Assembly: GCA_001051155.2 (NCBI GenBank)
Contig: JYIP02000006.1
Location: forward strand, 3,844,001 to 3,908,000
DNA from: Chrysoporthe austroafricana
Lineage: Eukaryota; Ascomycota; Sordariomycetes; Diaporthales; Cryphonectriaceae
DNA: 64,000 nt
Direction: 5' to 3'
Shown: in pieces, positions 11,793-22,529 of the stretch
Numbering within the stretch: position 1 is the first letter of the stretch
How the letters are laid out: each line of letters opens with the position of its first letter
Translations under genes and position numbers: made by a program
Notes under the pieces: generated by a model
The model's input: the letters and a program-made list of their open reading frames with translations, nothing else
The model's database searches: none
What the model was told of the DNA's origin: nothing

Positions 11793-13540
11793 TTAATACG
11801 GCGGCAGCTCCTGCAACCATGGACTCGTCAGATCCGTGTAAAAGCTGGCGCCCGCCACAGTGGTCGGGGCACCGGGAGTTGTGACATTGCAGTTCTCGGC
11901 CCAGTTGCCTTCGGCGGCATACTTGGTCGAGATGTAGTCGGCATAGTCGCTCAGCAGGCATGACCCGCCAGGGCCGTTCTTGCAGGAAGGCAGCGTGTAC
12001 ACCGCATCGTTCAGCTTGATCCGGATGTATGTCGCGTTCGTGCTGCCCGTCGTCGTCGTGTTCGTGCTGCTCGGCGTCGTCGTGTTCGTGCGGCTCGTCG
12101 TCGTCGTGCTGTTGCAATGCCGTGGCTGGCGGACGACGCTCGTGCGGTTCGTGCCGCTGCTCCCGCTGCTCCCGCTGCTACCGCTCACGGCGCAGTTCAG
12201 CCGCTCGAACGCGATAGTGCCCCGCATGGTGACAAAGTGCGAGGCGATGAACAGGCGGTCGGGGTTCATCTCCGTGCCCGAGAACGCCGCCTCGTTGTCG
12301 AACACACCGCTGGCGGTGACAAGCTCGACGAGCTGCCCGTCGTTCAAGAATGAGACCAGCAGGTTCGGCAGGGTGAACTCGCTGCCGTTCGCAGCCGTGC
12401 CGCTGATCCCGGGGCCCTCCTGCAGAAGCCCGACCAGGGCGTTCAGGTAGGGCATCATCATGGTCTGCTCGAGATCCGTACCGGGACCCATTCCGTACCA
12501 GTACCGGATGTCGTTAGAATACTCATACTGCTGCAGCTCGTAGTCGGTGAACACGTTGCACCAGGGTGAGAGCCGGCCCGTGATCTGGGATTCGAAGCTA
12601 CTCAGTGTTAGCATCCTATTGCGGAGCTTTGTTCTGCTGAAAGTCTATTTTGGGGGGGGGGGATAAAAAAAAAGGGGGTACTTGCCCACAGAGGTATGGC
12701 ATCTGCGAGATGTCGGTCGACTCAAAGGTGAAGTTTCCCTCGATCAGAGCCTGCAGACGCTCCTGGATCGGCGGAATATATACGTCCGCCCACTCAGTCG
12801 CATAGTCACCACCCGACGAGTCGTAAAAGTTCGGGCACTGGTCCGACGGCGAGAGGGAGTTGCCGATGTTGCCCGTATACCCGGTGGACGTGACGGAGAC
12901 AACACTGCCGTGCTCGGCCGCAGTGAAGCCGAGGAAACCCTGGACGAAGAACTTGGCCGTCTGCAGCACGCGCGTGTAGTTGTTCGCCCAGACCATGAAG
13001 TCGTCGCCGTCGTGATAGAGCTGCGGGTACCTCGTCCGGAGCATGTACCCAAGGTCATGGGCCTCCTTGGCACCGGTGGGGGACTCCATGGACGTCTGGA
13101 GGGCGACGTTGGTGAGGACGGTCTGCCAGTCCTTCATGAAGGACAGCACCCCCGTAGGCGTATAGTTGCCGGAGGAGAACCGCTCCTGCATGTCGACCCA
13201 GCCTGCGTACGCGCCCGAATCGGGGTACCGAGAGCCATGCCGCGTGATATACGCGGCCTGGTCCACGTAGCAGTTCTCGGGGGTGTCTGGCGAGATGCCG
13301 TAGACATTGGGGCCTGGAGCCTTTCGTCAGAAACCTGCGGCTCTCTTCATGTCCCCATGAGCTCTCGGGAGCAGACTTCTTACCGGCAAAGTAGGGGCTG
13401 TTGGCGCCGAGCCACTTCAGAGGCTCCGACGCAGACTCGCTAGCCGGAAGATTGATGTCATTGGCCGGCGCGAGCATCTGCGCCGCCTTCACCACGCTCA
13501 CCAGGGCCACGGAGGCCACCAGGGATGATACGGCAGGCAT
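11793..13540 (-). CDS. Secreted histidine acid phosphatase
   Basis: Exons, in transcript order, are 13540-13384, 13313-12686 and 12597-11793, giving 529 residues. An N-terminal signal peptide (MPAVSSLVASVALVSVVKA) predicts secretion. The phosphohistidine motif RHGSRYP is at 77-83 (AAYITRHGSRYPDSG), defining branch 2 of the histidine phosphatase superfamily (fungal acid phosphatases and phytases). C-terminal landmarks are SPWCNVFTDYELQQYEY, FLNDGQLVELVTASGVFD and SHFVTMRGTIAFERLNC. At the usual HD proton-donor position the closest match is Asn-Asp (LNDGQL). A Ser/Thr/Asn-rich insert with many NTT/NST sequons precedes the C-terminus, consistent with heavy glycosylation. The second intron (12685-12598) uses a GC donor (gcaagt), the only choice that joins LCG to FESQITG in frame. 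It probably hydrolyses external phosphomonoesters. Confidence 0.9.
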
Positions 13541-14720
13541 TGTTGCGGCCTTGTCCCGGTCTCTGAACGGACTTCACGAGGTGTGGGCAGGACGCGGTTG
13601 TCTTGAGGACGACAAGGGGCAGATCGAGGTGCTGTGCGCGGCCCTCAGAACTCCTCAAGTGGCCGAGGTCCAGGAGAGTCCGGGCGACGGGCCTACATAT
13701 ACTGTCGCGGCTCTCGCCCACGCCCATCGATCGTCAATGCCCCCCTCGTCGCTTGACAAGGTCGCACGCATGACGGTTCGGGAGTCGGCGAGGCTCACCG
13801 CGGGCATAGACCCCGGATTGGGAGTCGGTACGAGTCTATTACTTCTCAAGGCTTCCTCGGCAGGGTTGCAGCGACTGCAACTGCGATCGCCACGGGAGCA
13901 CGTGTCGATAGGCAGGCCTGCTGTTTGCCATTGGGTGTAGTTGGTGGTTTTCCAGCTCCGGAAATTGGACGGGTCCATGCCGTTCTGAGCAGTGACCCCT
14001 GAACCATGCCCGCAGGAAAAGGCCTTGTAGGGCTCGTTCCGCGGCGAGGGACACCCCATGTGCTCGACCTAAACATTGAACTTCGGATGAACCACCGACA
14101 AAAGATCACTTGTGATAGGAGACAGAGCACGAGGCTCGGCAGCAGCAAGCCGAGAGGTTGACGTTGGGATCCTGGTTGTGGAGTCAGCCAGCCGTCCAAG
14201 ACTCTATTGACTCGAGAGATCGCTTGGGGCCCCACCTGACGACTAAACGAGCGAGAGACGGTTCGACAGAAGTTGATAAGTTGTTCTGCATAGTAAGTAG
14301 AAACAGTGACTATCTCTTCTGCCATCCGTCATTGGCGTTTCTTGATCATGCCGTTCGTTTCCCTTCGAGTACGTGAGGTAGCTGGCTTGGAATCATAACT
14401 CTACTATAATTCCTCAACGACAGCCAGGTATTTGCTAGACCTCTATGGGAGGGTCTTGTAAGTACAGACGTAGGTATAGCCAGGGCTGGGGCGGTGTTCT
14501 TTTTATCGCGAGTTTCCTGTCAAATAAATGGGGGTTTTTTGAGGTTTTTTTTACTCCCTTCTGTCGCTGGTGCGGAAGAGGTAGAGCACGGCACAGCTGG
14601 AGATTCCGGACTTCCATCGGAACCCCAAGCCGGAGGTTCTGTCTCCAAAACCTACACCTCGTCAGACTTTCTCTAAATGTAGACCTACTCACCATCACCT
14701 AGGCGGGGTTGGCCTCCACC
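13541..14720. other. Divergent intergenic region, acid phosphatase / Zn2Cys6 factor
   Basis: This is the shared upstream region of two divergent genes. Apart from the CACGTG at 13899 I see no recognisable element. Small open frames on the minus strand have no domain. Confidence 0.45.
13899..13904. promoter_or_regulatory. CACGTG E-box in the phosphatase/Zn2Cys6 divergent promoter
   Basis: A perfect CACGTG lies 359 bp upstream of the acid phosphatase start codon. CACGTG is the core site of the bHLH phosphate regulators Pho4 and NUC-1. Regulation here is inference, because one hexamer may occur by chance and it also sits 817 bp from the Zn2Cys6 gene. Confidence 0.35.
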
Positions 14721-16103
14721 ATGAATCAGACTCAGGGCAACAGGTCCGCAAAGCGAACGTCCGCTCCACGAAAGAAAGCCTGTCAGGGCTGTACGGTCGC
14801 CAGAGCTCGCTGCGACCTCGTGCGCCCAAGCTGCTCGAGATGCGTAGACAAGCTGGTAGAATGCCAGTACTCCGTCCCGGCCGCAGCTGGTGCACGTGTC
14901 AGCAGGGCTTCTTGGTCGTCGCCATCCTCAGCGCCTCCAATAGGTGCTGAATCGCCAGGCCTACCATCTCCCACGCTAGCCTCCTCTCATACCCCTTCGC
15001 TATCACAGACGTACGGCGCCAACCTCGCGGGGCCTCCAGGGAATGCGGCTGGCTTCAGACAGGCATCCCGCGGCGGGGCTCTTCACGCGGCAGCTCCTAG
15101 GTGTACGGGTGACACCGCTGTCTTCGATGATACGACTGCAGCGCTTCTAGCGCCTCTGGACGTGTCGCGGATCCGAGATCGTTGGCTGGACTACTACTTC
15201 ACGCCAACAACGAAACAGATCAAGGAGTATCCGGCACGTGTCATGGCACTGATGGTGAGGACGATGTCGACATATCCGGCGATGTGGATACGGAACGAAT
15301 CCCACCTCCCGCCTTTCATACATCCAGCTCAGTGCTGCCACCAGGAGATCATGCCGGCGCCGCTCGCCAATTGTCTCAGCCTCCTAAGGCTGTGTCAGAA
15401 CGCTGCTGCTGGGAGTGAAGACCTCGTCCGAGATAGCGTCCACAGAGAGCTGAGCCGGCTAGTGACTATGATCGAGGAGGACGTGCAAGATCAGACATTG
15501 AAGCAGCATCTCTCCTGTCTCGCAGCACTGCAGGCATATCTGCTCCTGTCTATGCACTCGTATCTCGCCTCCAAGGCCCAACCAGACCTTGGAATTTTCG
15601 GGCCCGACTTGATCTCAACATTGCATGACCTGGCTTCCAAGGTCTCCGCAGCAGGCGTGCTCTGCCCCGAAGAAGTCAGCGGTGCCTCATCCGCGGGGAG
15701 TTCAGCGCCGCGATGGGAGAGCTGGATCATCGCCGAGGCGAAGAGACGGACTCTGTTCTGTGTGTACATGTTTGAGGATATCTACAACTATGGGAACCAT
15801 TCCACTACGTATCTGGGGGAAGAGCTCGCGCCGCTGCTGGCGCCCGGCTCCAAGTGGTTGTGGCAAGCCCGCGATAGGACTTCATTCGAAGCAGAGTACA
15901 CGGATTGGACGAAGGCCTGGGGCGGGCAGCGGGGTCTCGCCATCTCTGAACTGTGGCCGAGAGAGGTTGGAGGGAACGTCGATGAGGCGACGGACGTACA
16001 GCGGAAACAGGAGACGAAAGAGAGGATATCGAGGTGGGCTGAAGGCGTCGACGAGTTTGGCATGTTCCTGCTGGCCGTATGTACGGTGACTCACAACACC
16101 TAG
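14721..16103 (+). CDS. Zn2Cys6 (Gal4-type) transcription factor
   Basis: A single exon encodes 460 residues. The start is the ATG in good context (ccaccATGa) 20 codons before the zinc cluster. The binuclear cluster has Cys21, Cys24, Cys31, Cys38, Cys41 and Cys48 (spacing 2-6-6-2-6), beginning CQGCTVARARCD and ending KLVEC. Basic residues before the cluster (KKACQGC) and a Ser/Pro/Ala-rich linker follow the usual fungal plan. The rest contains a helical regulatory region (LDYYFTPTTKQIKEYPARVM, AEAKRRTLFCVYMFEDIYN) like that of short fungal C6 proteins. It is presumably a nuclear DNA-binding regulator; its target is unknown. It is divergent from a secreted phosphatase, which could be a target, but no direct evidence supports that. 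Confidence 0.85.
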   Translation: MNQTQGNRSAKRTSAPRKKACQGCTVARARCDLVRPSCSRCVDKLVECQYSVPAAAGARVSRASWSSPSSAPPIGAESPGLPSPTLASSHTPSLSQTYGANLAGPPGNAAGFRQASRGGALHAAAPRCTGDTAVFDDTTAALLAPLDVSRIRDRWLDYYFTPTTKQIKEYPARVMALMVRTMSTYPAMWIRNESHLPPFIHPAQCCHQEIMPAPLANCLSLLRLCQNAAAGSEDLVRDSVHRELSRLVTMIEEDVQDQTLKQHLSCLAALQAYLLLSMHSYLASKAQPDLGIFGPDLISTLHDLASKVSAAGVLCPEEVSGASSAGSSAPRWESWIIAEAKRRTLFCVYMFEDIYNYGNHSTTYLGEELAPLLAPGSKWLWQARDRTSFEAEYTDWTKAWGGQRGLAISELWPREVGGNVDEATDVQRKQETKERISRWAEGVDEFGMFLLAVCTVTHNT

Positions 16104-16624
16104 ATCTACTGTATAATGCCACGACCCAAAGTAGTCCTCTAATAAGACAATGTGAGATGTAAAATATACGTGCAGCTAGGAAAGATTGTGGGGCTTTCAG
16201 GTGCTATGGCAGAACATCCAACACAGCCAATTAATTACCTGTGGAATCAGATGTGAGGATGAGAGAGGCGTCTGTAACAGTGCTGAAACAGACTGCAGCC
16301 TTCCGCTTCCGAGTGTTTTAGTGGCATTTGACCACTGACCACTGTAGCTGCTAGGAACAGCTCGCAGGGGCTACCACTACGCTATCGACTCCCATCCCGC
16401 ATATTGCATACGTAGTTGCAGCCTCGGACTCGACGAAACATAACTCCTCTAACTTCGCCTCGGGCACTCATTCTCCTCGAGCGCGTCGCCCACCACGCTC
16501 CTCTTACCGTCCGGTTCGATCGACTGACCATGCAACACCACAGACGCACGTCTGACAGATAGCTCCCAGCCCTGAGTTTGCCCTCCACACGGCGGCGATC
16601 CTCAGCCAAGGCCCTCCCTCCGCC
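16104..16624. other. Intergenic region before sec8
   Basis: This holds the 3' flank of the Zn2Cys6 gene and the leader of sec8. It is relatively AT-rich near 16120-16260 and CT-rich close to the sec8 start, as expected for a fungal 5' leader. No other feature was seen. Confidence 0.45.
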
Positions 16625-19600
16625 ATGGCGAACCGCTACGCTGGCTATGGCCGCAACGGCAACGGCTACGGGGGCTTTGGCCGCAAGAACAGCGGCGAAC
16701 AGGACTACGACCCCTACGGCGACGGCTATAGCAGCGGCGACCGCTACGCGACACCTCCGCCCATCTCCTCCGCCCGCACGACGCCCTCCCAGTCCTCCCT
16801 CCCGCTTCGCGCCCCTCCCTCGCGATCCCAGCTCCAGGCCCAGCAGCTCGGCCAGCAGGCCCAGTGGACGCACGCCGAGAGGCAGATCAACGAGGTCCTG
16901 GGCATGATCCAGAAGGACTGGCCGAACCTCTGCCAGGATGACTGCATCCCCGTGCAGCTGGCGCTGCAGCTGCTCGACAACAGCTCCGTGGGAAGGGCGC
17001 ACGAGTACAGAAACTTCCAACAGACGCATCAGTACCTGCAGGACTCCCTGAAGGCGATCGTCCACGACTATCACCAGGGCTTCAACTCGAGTATTGGCAC
17101 GTTCCACAAGATCCAGGGGAGCATCATGGCCAGCCAGAAAAGGGTGCGGGTGCTGAAGGAGAACCTGGCGAACAGCAAGATCGCACTGTGCACGACGGAC
17201 CCGGAGCTGAAGAAGCTGTACAACTCGAGCCAGATGTACGACGACCTGCTGCAGACGCTGAACGAGCTGGAGGAGCTGAGGCAGGTGCCAGACCAGCTGG
17301 AGGCCAGGATCTCCGAGAAGAGGTTCTTGACCGCGGTCGAGGTGCTGCAGAACGCGCTGCGGAGGCTGAGGAAGCCCGAGCTGGATGATATAGGTGCCCT
17401 GAGTGAGCTTAGGAGTTATCTGGCGAATCAAGAGACGGCGCTGATGGATATCCTGGTGGAAGAGTTGCACGAGCATCTATACCTCAAGTCTCCATACTGC
17501 CAGGAGCGGTGGCAGAACCTAGCGAAGAGCCAGGGAGCGTTTCGGGATGACATTACAGAATCAGGGGCAGTGGTGCCATTCTTCGAAGTGTTAACCAGTA
17601 TGGATCTCGACAGCCCGATACAGGAGGACCCTGGCAGGAATCCGGAGTCTGACACTTTCTCCTACGTCGCCTTGTTGGTGGAAGCTCTGAACAAGCTGGG
17701 TCGCCTGGAGACTGCTGTCGACACCATCAAGCAGCGATTGCCGGTCGAGCTATTCAGTGTTGTCAACGAGACGATCAACGAGGTGGACCACAAGCATCCA
17801 AGTTCGCTGAGGGGTGTCTCGAACGGCTCAGGCGGACTTCACATCTACAGCAACCGAGAGACACAAATGAGGGCAGACGTGATCTACGACCTGCTCTGGA
17901 CATTGTACGGAAAATTTGAGGCAATAGCGGAAGGCCACAGACTATTCCACGAGTCTATCAAGGCACTTATTCGACGAGAAGGTGGCGGCAACAACGCTAC
18001 TCTCCTGGGAAGTTTCAAGGAATTATGGAATCTATACCAGAACGAGATACGGTCGCTGTTGCACAACTACGTGACGACCGACGCGGATCTCTACCAGTTC
18101 AACACACCTCAGCCGGGTGCGGCGAACGGCAGACTGGACGCACATCGTGAACACCTCTTTAAGTTTAACGAGGCAGACTCGAAATCCGCGGAGCTAGTCA
18201 CGGAGTTTGAAGAGCTCGACAAGACTATTGAACAGGCCGTGCCTGGCCTGACAGCGGGCCAGATCAAGGGCAAGGGTGACAAAAAAGCCGGAAACCGGGC
18301 AAACGAGTCCAGGAAGAGCACGGCTTTCACATATGGCAGCCGAGATCAGCAAGAGAGTTACAAGTCATTGGTGGAACCGAATGTCTTCAACATGAGCTTG
18401 TTGCTGCCACCGACTCTGGTTTTCCTGGGGAGATTGAAGAACATCGTACCGCCAGGCTCAGACTTGGCGACCAGCACACTCACGACCTTCCTGGACAACT
18501 TCCTGGTGAACGTTTTCCAGCCCCAATTAGACGAGACTTTAGGAAAGCTGAGCGATACGGTATTTGGCGAGGCAGACGCCTTCCAGCAGGATGCGGATTG
18601 GAGTCAGACCGCTCGGCGGCCTGTCTTCAAAGGTGCCACGGACTTCTTTGCCGTCGTCACGGCCTTTTGCAAGATGTTGGATACAATACCGCATGATCAG
18701 GCATTGAGTTCGCTAATCATTACGCAAATGATGAGGTACTACGACCGGTGCTTTGGCTGGTATAAGACGCTGGTTACAAAGACACAGGAAGGGACGACCA
18801 CAAACCAGGCGCTGCGTGCTTCAGCCATCATGGCAACCAACAATGGCGAGATACACGAAACTATTCAGAAGCTGTGGACAGCCGACACCCTTGATGCTGA
18901 TCTTCTTGACAAGGAGGTGGCACTGCTGATCGCAGAGACGAACGAGAAGTCTCTCCAGATCGGCGACATCATCTTCGACAGAGATACGATCTCTTCGCTG
19001 TGTCTGCTATATACCAGCATGAAATGGCTGTCCGTCAAGGTCTCGGGTCTCCGACATATCACGCGGAATGAAACCGACTCCAACCGGTCCAGCATACCCA
19101 AGCCCGGGAAGCGGAGGTGGACACTGCTTAACGATCCGAGCAAGGCGACTGCAGAGGATGGACCGGTGTTCCTTCCAATGACGCAGGAGACAGTCCAGTA
19201 TGTATCTCACCTAAGAGCTTGAGGACCTGTGACCCGATATGGCTGACATGATTCTAGATCTTTCGACGGCGTTGTGTCCTCGTACGAGGAACTGGCCGCC
19301 ACGTCTTTGCTGACCCTTCACATGGAGGTCCGATGTCGCATTGCCTACTCTCTGCGCGTTGCCCTCGATCCCAAAACAGCACCCTATCTCCTCGACCAAG
19401 ACGTCAAGGAGCCCGACCCACAGATCATATCTCTCAATTCAGAGCTTGTCGCCTACGATGAAACCGTCGTCAAATTCCTACGTGAGCGCGAGGTAGCCTT
19501 CATCCGGACCGGCCTAGGCTTACTGATCAATTCATACCTCATCGCCAATGCTTCGATGGTAGCGCCTATCAACTCGAGGGGCTCAGGTCGCATGCAGCTC

Positions 19601-19927
19601 AACATCTTGGTGCTACAACAGAACCTCAAGAACATCGAAGCCACCGTGGACCTGGCGCGGGCGGCCAACTATTGGGCCCTCTTTGACAAGGGCGCAGACG
19701 CCATCGTCGCGAAAGCTAAAGAGGATGCGGCTAAGGCAATTGCGGGTGAGAGCGCTGGTTCGATCGGGCGAGATCCGGACCGGTTCACGTACGATGAGCT
19801 CAAGGCGCTCATCGAGCTCTGCTACAGTGAGATGTTGGCGAGCAAGGAGAGGGGCATCGAGAACAATGCCAGAAGGATGATGGGCGACAAGCTGCTCGAG
19901 CTTAGTGAGCACATGTGGCAGAGCTGA
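16625..19927 (+). CDS. sec8: Exocyst complex component Sec8
   Basis: Two exons, 16625-19197 and 19258-19927, give 1080 residues, the normal Sec8 length. The 60-nt intron (gtatgt...ttctag) joins QETVQ to SFDGVVSSYEE in frame. A Gly/Tyr/Ser-rich disordered start (MANRYAGYGRNGNGYGG) precedes the conserved N-terminal Sec8 helical region (ERQINEVLGMIQKDWPNL, ELKKLYNSSQMYDDLLQTL, LEELRQVPDQLEARISEKRF). This is the exocyst rod module. Sec8 helps tether secretory vesicles to the plasma membrane at growing tips and septa before SNARE-mediated fusion. The rest is alpha-helical, with a C-terminal block ending SEHMWQS. The gene is complete and shows no damage. Confidence 0.94.
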
Positions 19928-20347
19928 AGCAGAGATAAGGAGTCGGACGTGCTTTAAAAGACTTGGTTAATTGTATGGATATTGAATTCGTAGAACAGGG
20001 AGCGTGGAGTTCAATCCAGGAAGGTTCGGTCTGATGAGCTACAGGAGTTGATGAGGACTTAGCGCGCTTAGTGATGAACTCGCCCGTAAGCTCAGGCATT
20101 CAAGGCATTTGCCAGCAGCGTTGTATAGGTGAAGATTGATTATAGTGTCCAGCTTCTGTTGTGGTGGTACCTGCAGGACGAGAGGCCCCGGGTCTGGGTA
20201 GGGGCTGCAGCTGTGGGCAGCTGGTGCCGGCTGCCGCCATGTTGCCGGCCGCGAGGCTGAGCTTGACGTCGAAACTTTTTGAAGCTCGGCGACGCGCCTC
20301 TGCTTGGCGACAGATCCCTCACACCCACTGCGACCAGCTGCAGGAAG
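19928..20347. other. Intergenic region and leader of the uL5m gene
   Basis: This lies between sec8 and the mitochondrial ribosomal protein gene on the same strand. An upstream ATG at 20239 is listed separately. Nothing else was recognised. Confidence 0.45.
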
Positions 20348-20364
20348 ATGGCGAGCTGGCGTGA
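20239..20364 (+). promoter_or_regulatory. Upstream ORF overlapping the uL5m start codon
   Basis: An ATG in strong context (gccgccATG) at 20239 opens a 41-codon frame, out of phase with the uL5m frame. It ends at 20364, just past the main ATG at 20348. If it lies in the transcript it would reduce main-frame initiation. The peptide is Arg-rich (MLPAARLSLTSKLFEARRRA), somewhat like a mitochondrial presequence. The transcription start is unknown. Confidence 0.35.
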
Positions 20365-21564
20365 CATGGCGCGGCCATTACGGCGACTGAGGATATCACA
20401 TATATCGCGGCAACCAGCACCAAGCTGTGCACGGAGATGGTATTCGGCAGAAGCAGCCGCTGCAGCACCGGCTGAGCCATCACCACTGGAGGACCTGGAA
20501 CCGGACTCGTCATTAGGAAAACCGGGCCCAACGCCAGAGCACTTACAGGAGTACACCAGTCCGTGGAAACGTGCACGAGAGAGAAAATACCAGCTTCCGG
20601 CTAGCAAGTACGGCTCATAACCCTCAGCATCTCAGCAAAGCGCCCTCCCACTTGTCGCATTCATACTAATTCGTCCCCTCTTCGTGCTCTAGATATCAAT
20701 ACCACCCACCCAAGTTTGACCGCGGCCCGCTGCATCCCATCCAGTCCCCTCCCTCCTCCGACCCCATAGCCCGCGACTACCAGCCCGGACCCTTCTACTT
20801 CCCGCGTCTCAAGGAGACATGGCAGTCGACCATCGCGCCGGACCTGATGACCCTCACCTACAACCACAGGCCACCAGGCCAGCAAAAAGAAGAGCCCATT
20901 GGCCAGCGGCTGCGGTCATGGGACGGATCCTCGCCGTACCACAAGAACCGTCCCTTGCGGGGACCTAGAGGAGGAACGACGCTGAGGCCGGTCGAGAGAG
21001 ATATCACGTTCAAGAACGTCCCAGAGATCCTGGCCATCTCGATGTCGACATACCAGCCGAAGGCTATCAAGGAGCCCACCTACCTGCTGGCCGCGCGCTC
21101 GGCCATGCAGGCCGTCACGGGGGCGAAGCCGGAGATCATCCGCATCAACAAGGGTGTGTCGCAGTGGGGTATCGCGAAGGGCAACTTGGCGGGCGCCAAG
21201 GCGACGGTGTATGGGGAGCAGGCGTACGAGCTGCTGGACAAGATGATCCACCTCGTCTTCCCGAGGCTCAAGGAGTGGGCGGGCGTCAACGCGGGCTCGG
21301 GCGATGATACGGGGAACATCGGGTGGGGGTTCACCCCCGAGGAGTTTGCGCTGTTCCCGGAGATCCAGGTCAACTATGATGCCTATCCGCCGAAGGTGAG
21401 TCCTGATCAAGTGTGCTCCTAGAGCTCAAGAATGCTAATGGTGTCGTGTGCAGACGATCCCTGGAGCGATTGTCAACGTCCAGACGACTGCCAAGTCGGA
21501 TAGACACGCGAGGCTGCTACTGCAGGCTATGGGTGTGCCGTTCCATGGCAAATTTGAAAATTAA
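20348..21564 (+). CDS. mrpl7: Mitochondrial large-subunit ribosomal protein uL5m (Mrpl7-like)
   Basis: Exons are 20348-20607, 20693-21395 and 21454-21564, giving 357 residues. The Arg-rich N-terminus (MASWRDMARPLRRLRISHISR) is a plausible mitochondrial targeting sequence. The ribosomal L5 core is recognisable in ERDITFKNVPEILAISMSTY, EIIRINKGVSQWGIAKGNLA and FPRLKEWAGVNAGSGDDTGN, and the C-terminal ribosomal_L5_C block continues through FPEIQVNYDAYPPK into TIPGAIVNVQTTAKSDRHAR. uL5 lies in the central protuberance of the large subunit, where it contacts 5S rRNA in bacteria; fungal mitoribosomes lack 5S rRNA but keep the protein. Both introns restore the frame (KYQYHPPKFD and PPK/TIPG). An upstream ATG overlaps the start region. 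Confidence 0.9.
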
Positions 21565-21866
21565 GCCGACGGACCGCTTAGTTAGCATATCTTGAACCGC
21601 TCTAGCATCTAGAGGCCAGGTGTGGCAATCACTAGCGCAATTAGTTGCTTTACTGTGTCATATTGTACAGCATCATGTCACATACAATAGAAAGGGAAGA
21701 TGCGTGGAGCCGTACAGAAAATATGTCTCATCGCAAAAACCTATGCTTTTGTGGCCATCTTTATATATATGGGCCGGATTCCGCTGCCGAAACGCCCTCA
21801 ACGCCGCCCATGCAAGACCTTTCATGAACATCTGGGTATCATGTAGCCGTCCCTTCCCGTTGCCCT
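21565..21866. other. Convergent 3' flanks, uL5m / fes1
   Basis: About 300 bp of AT-richer DNA lies between two convergent stop codons. It should contain both polyadenylation regions. No gene or repeat was seen. Confidence 0.45.
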
Positions 21867-22529
21867 CTATGCCGCAGCGTTGGCAGCATCCTCCTTCGCC
21901 TTGTTCTTGAGAGCATTCATGACCTCGTCCACAGCATCCATATTGGTCGCATCGACCTTCCCCTCGCCCTCCTTCCGCGCCCCCTTCTTCTCCAGCTCGG
22001 CAGCGACGACGTCCATCGCGGGCTGGAAGTTCCTGCACGCCGAGCTCAGCGCGTACACGGCCTTCCGCCTCACGACCTCCTGCTCGGCGCCGCTCGTGGC
22101 CATGCGGACCAGGCTCGGCAGCCCGCCGGCGGCGAGCAGGCCCTGCTGGGACTTCTCGTTGTTCTGGACGGCGGTGCCGACGCACCAGGCGGCGTACCGG
22201 CGGAGCTCGGCCTCGTCGTGCTCGAGCATGGACAGCAGGGGCGCCCACAGCTTGAGGGTGACCATGTTGTTCGCGTTGTCGAGGGACTCGATGAGCTGCT
22301 CGAAGTTGTCGAAGGCCGTCAGCTTGTCGTCGAGCGGGACGGCGGGGTCCGCCGACGTGATGACCTGCATGGACTGCACCATGAGCTCCGCGTCCGAGGG
22401 CCCGCCGAGGAGAGAGGCCAGGACGTCCGGGGTGAGCTGGGTGGCCGGCCGGGCATCGTTCGTTCGGTCCTCGCCGGCCGTCTGTGCCTCGATGCTCCAT
22501 TTCAGGAGCTCGCTCAGGTTCTTGTCCAT
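21867..22529 (-). CDS. fes1: Hsp70 nucleotide exchange factor Fes1
   Basis: A single exon encodes 220 residues. The N-terminus MDKNLSELLKWSIEAQ is the Fes1 signature. It is followed by armadillo-like helical repeats (DNFEQLIESLDNANNMVTLKLW, ELRRYAAWCVGTAVQNNEKSQ, RRKAVYALSSACRNFQPA). The C-terminus is charged (ELEKKGARKEGEGK) and ends in an Ala-rich helix. Fes1 (HspBP1 in animals) promotes ADP release from cytosolic Hsp70, so that misfolded clients are released for degradation. The start ATG is the first in frame and matches the usual family N-terminus. A five-unit heat-shock element about 230 bp upstream suggests Hsf1 control. Confidence 0.93.
   Translation of the reverse strand: MDKNLSELLKWSIEAQTAGEDRTNDARPATQLTPDVLASLLGGPSDAELMVQSMQVITSADPAVPLDDKLTAFDNFEQLIESLDNANNMVTLKLWAPLLSMLEHDEAELRRYAAWCVGTAVQNNEKSQQGLLAAGGLPSLVRMATSGAEQEVVRRKAVYALSSACRNFQPAMDVVAAELEKKGARKEGEGKVDATNMDAVDEVMNALKNKAKEDAANAAA

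Noticed and set aside
16382..17476. 364-codon frame antisense to the start of sec8
   Set aside because: It overlaps conserved Sec8 coding sequence and has a low-complexity His/Leu/Val/Arg composition.
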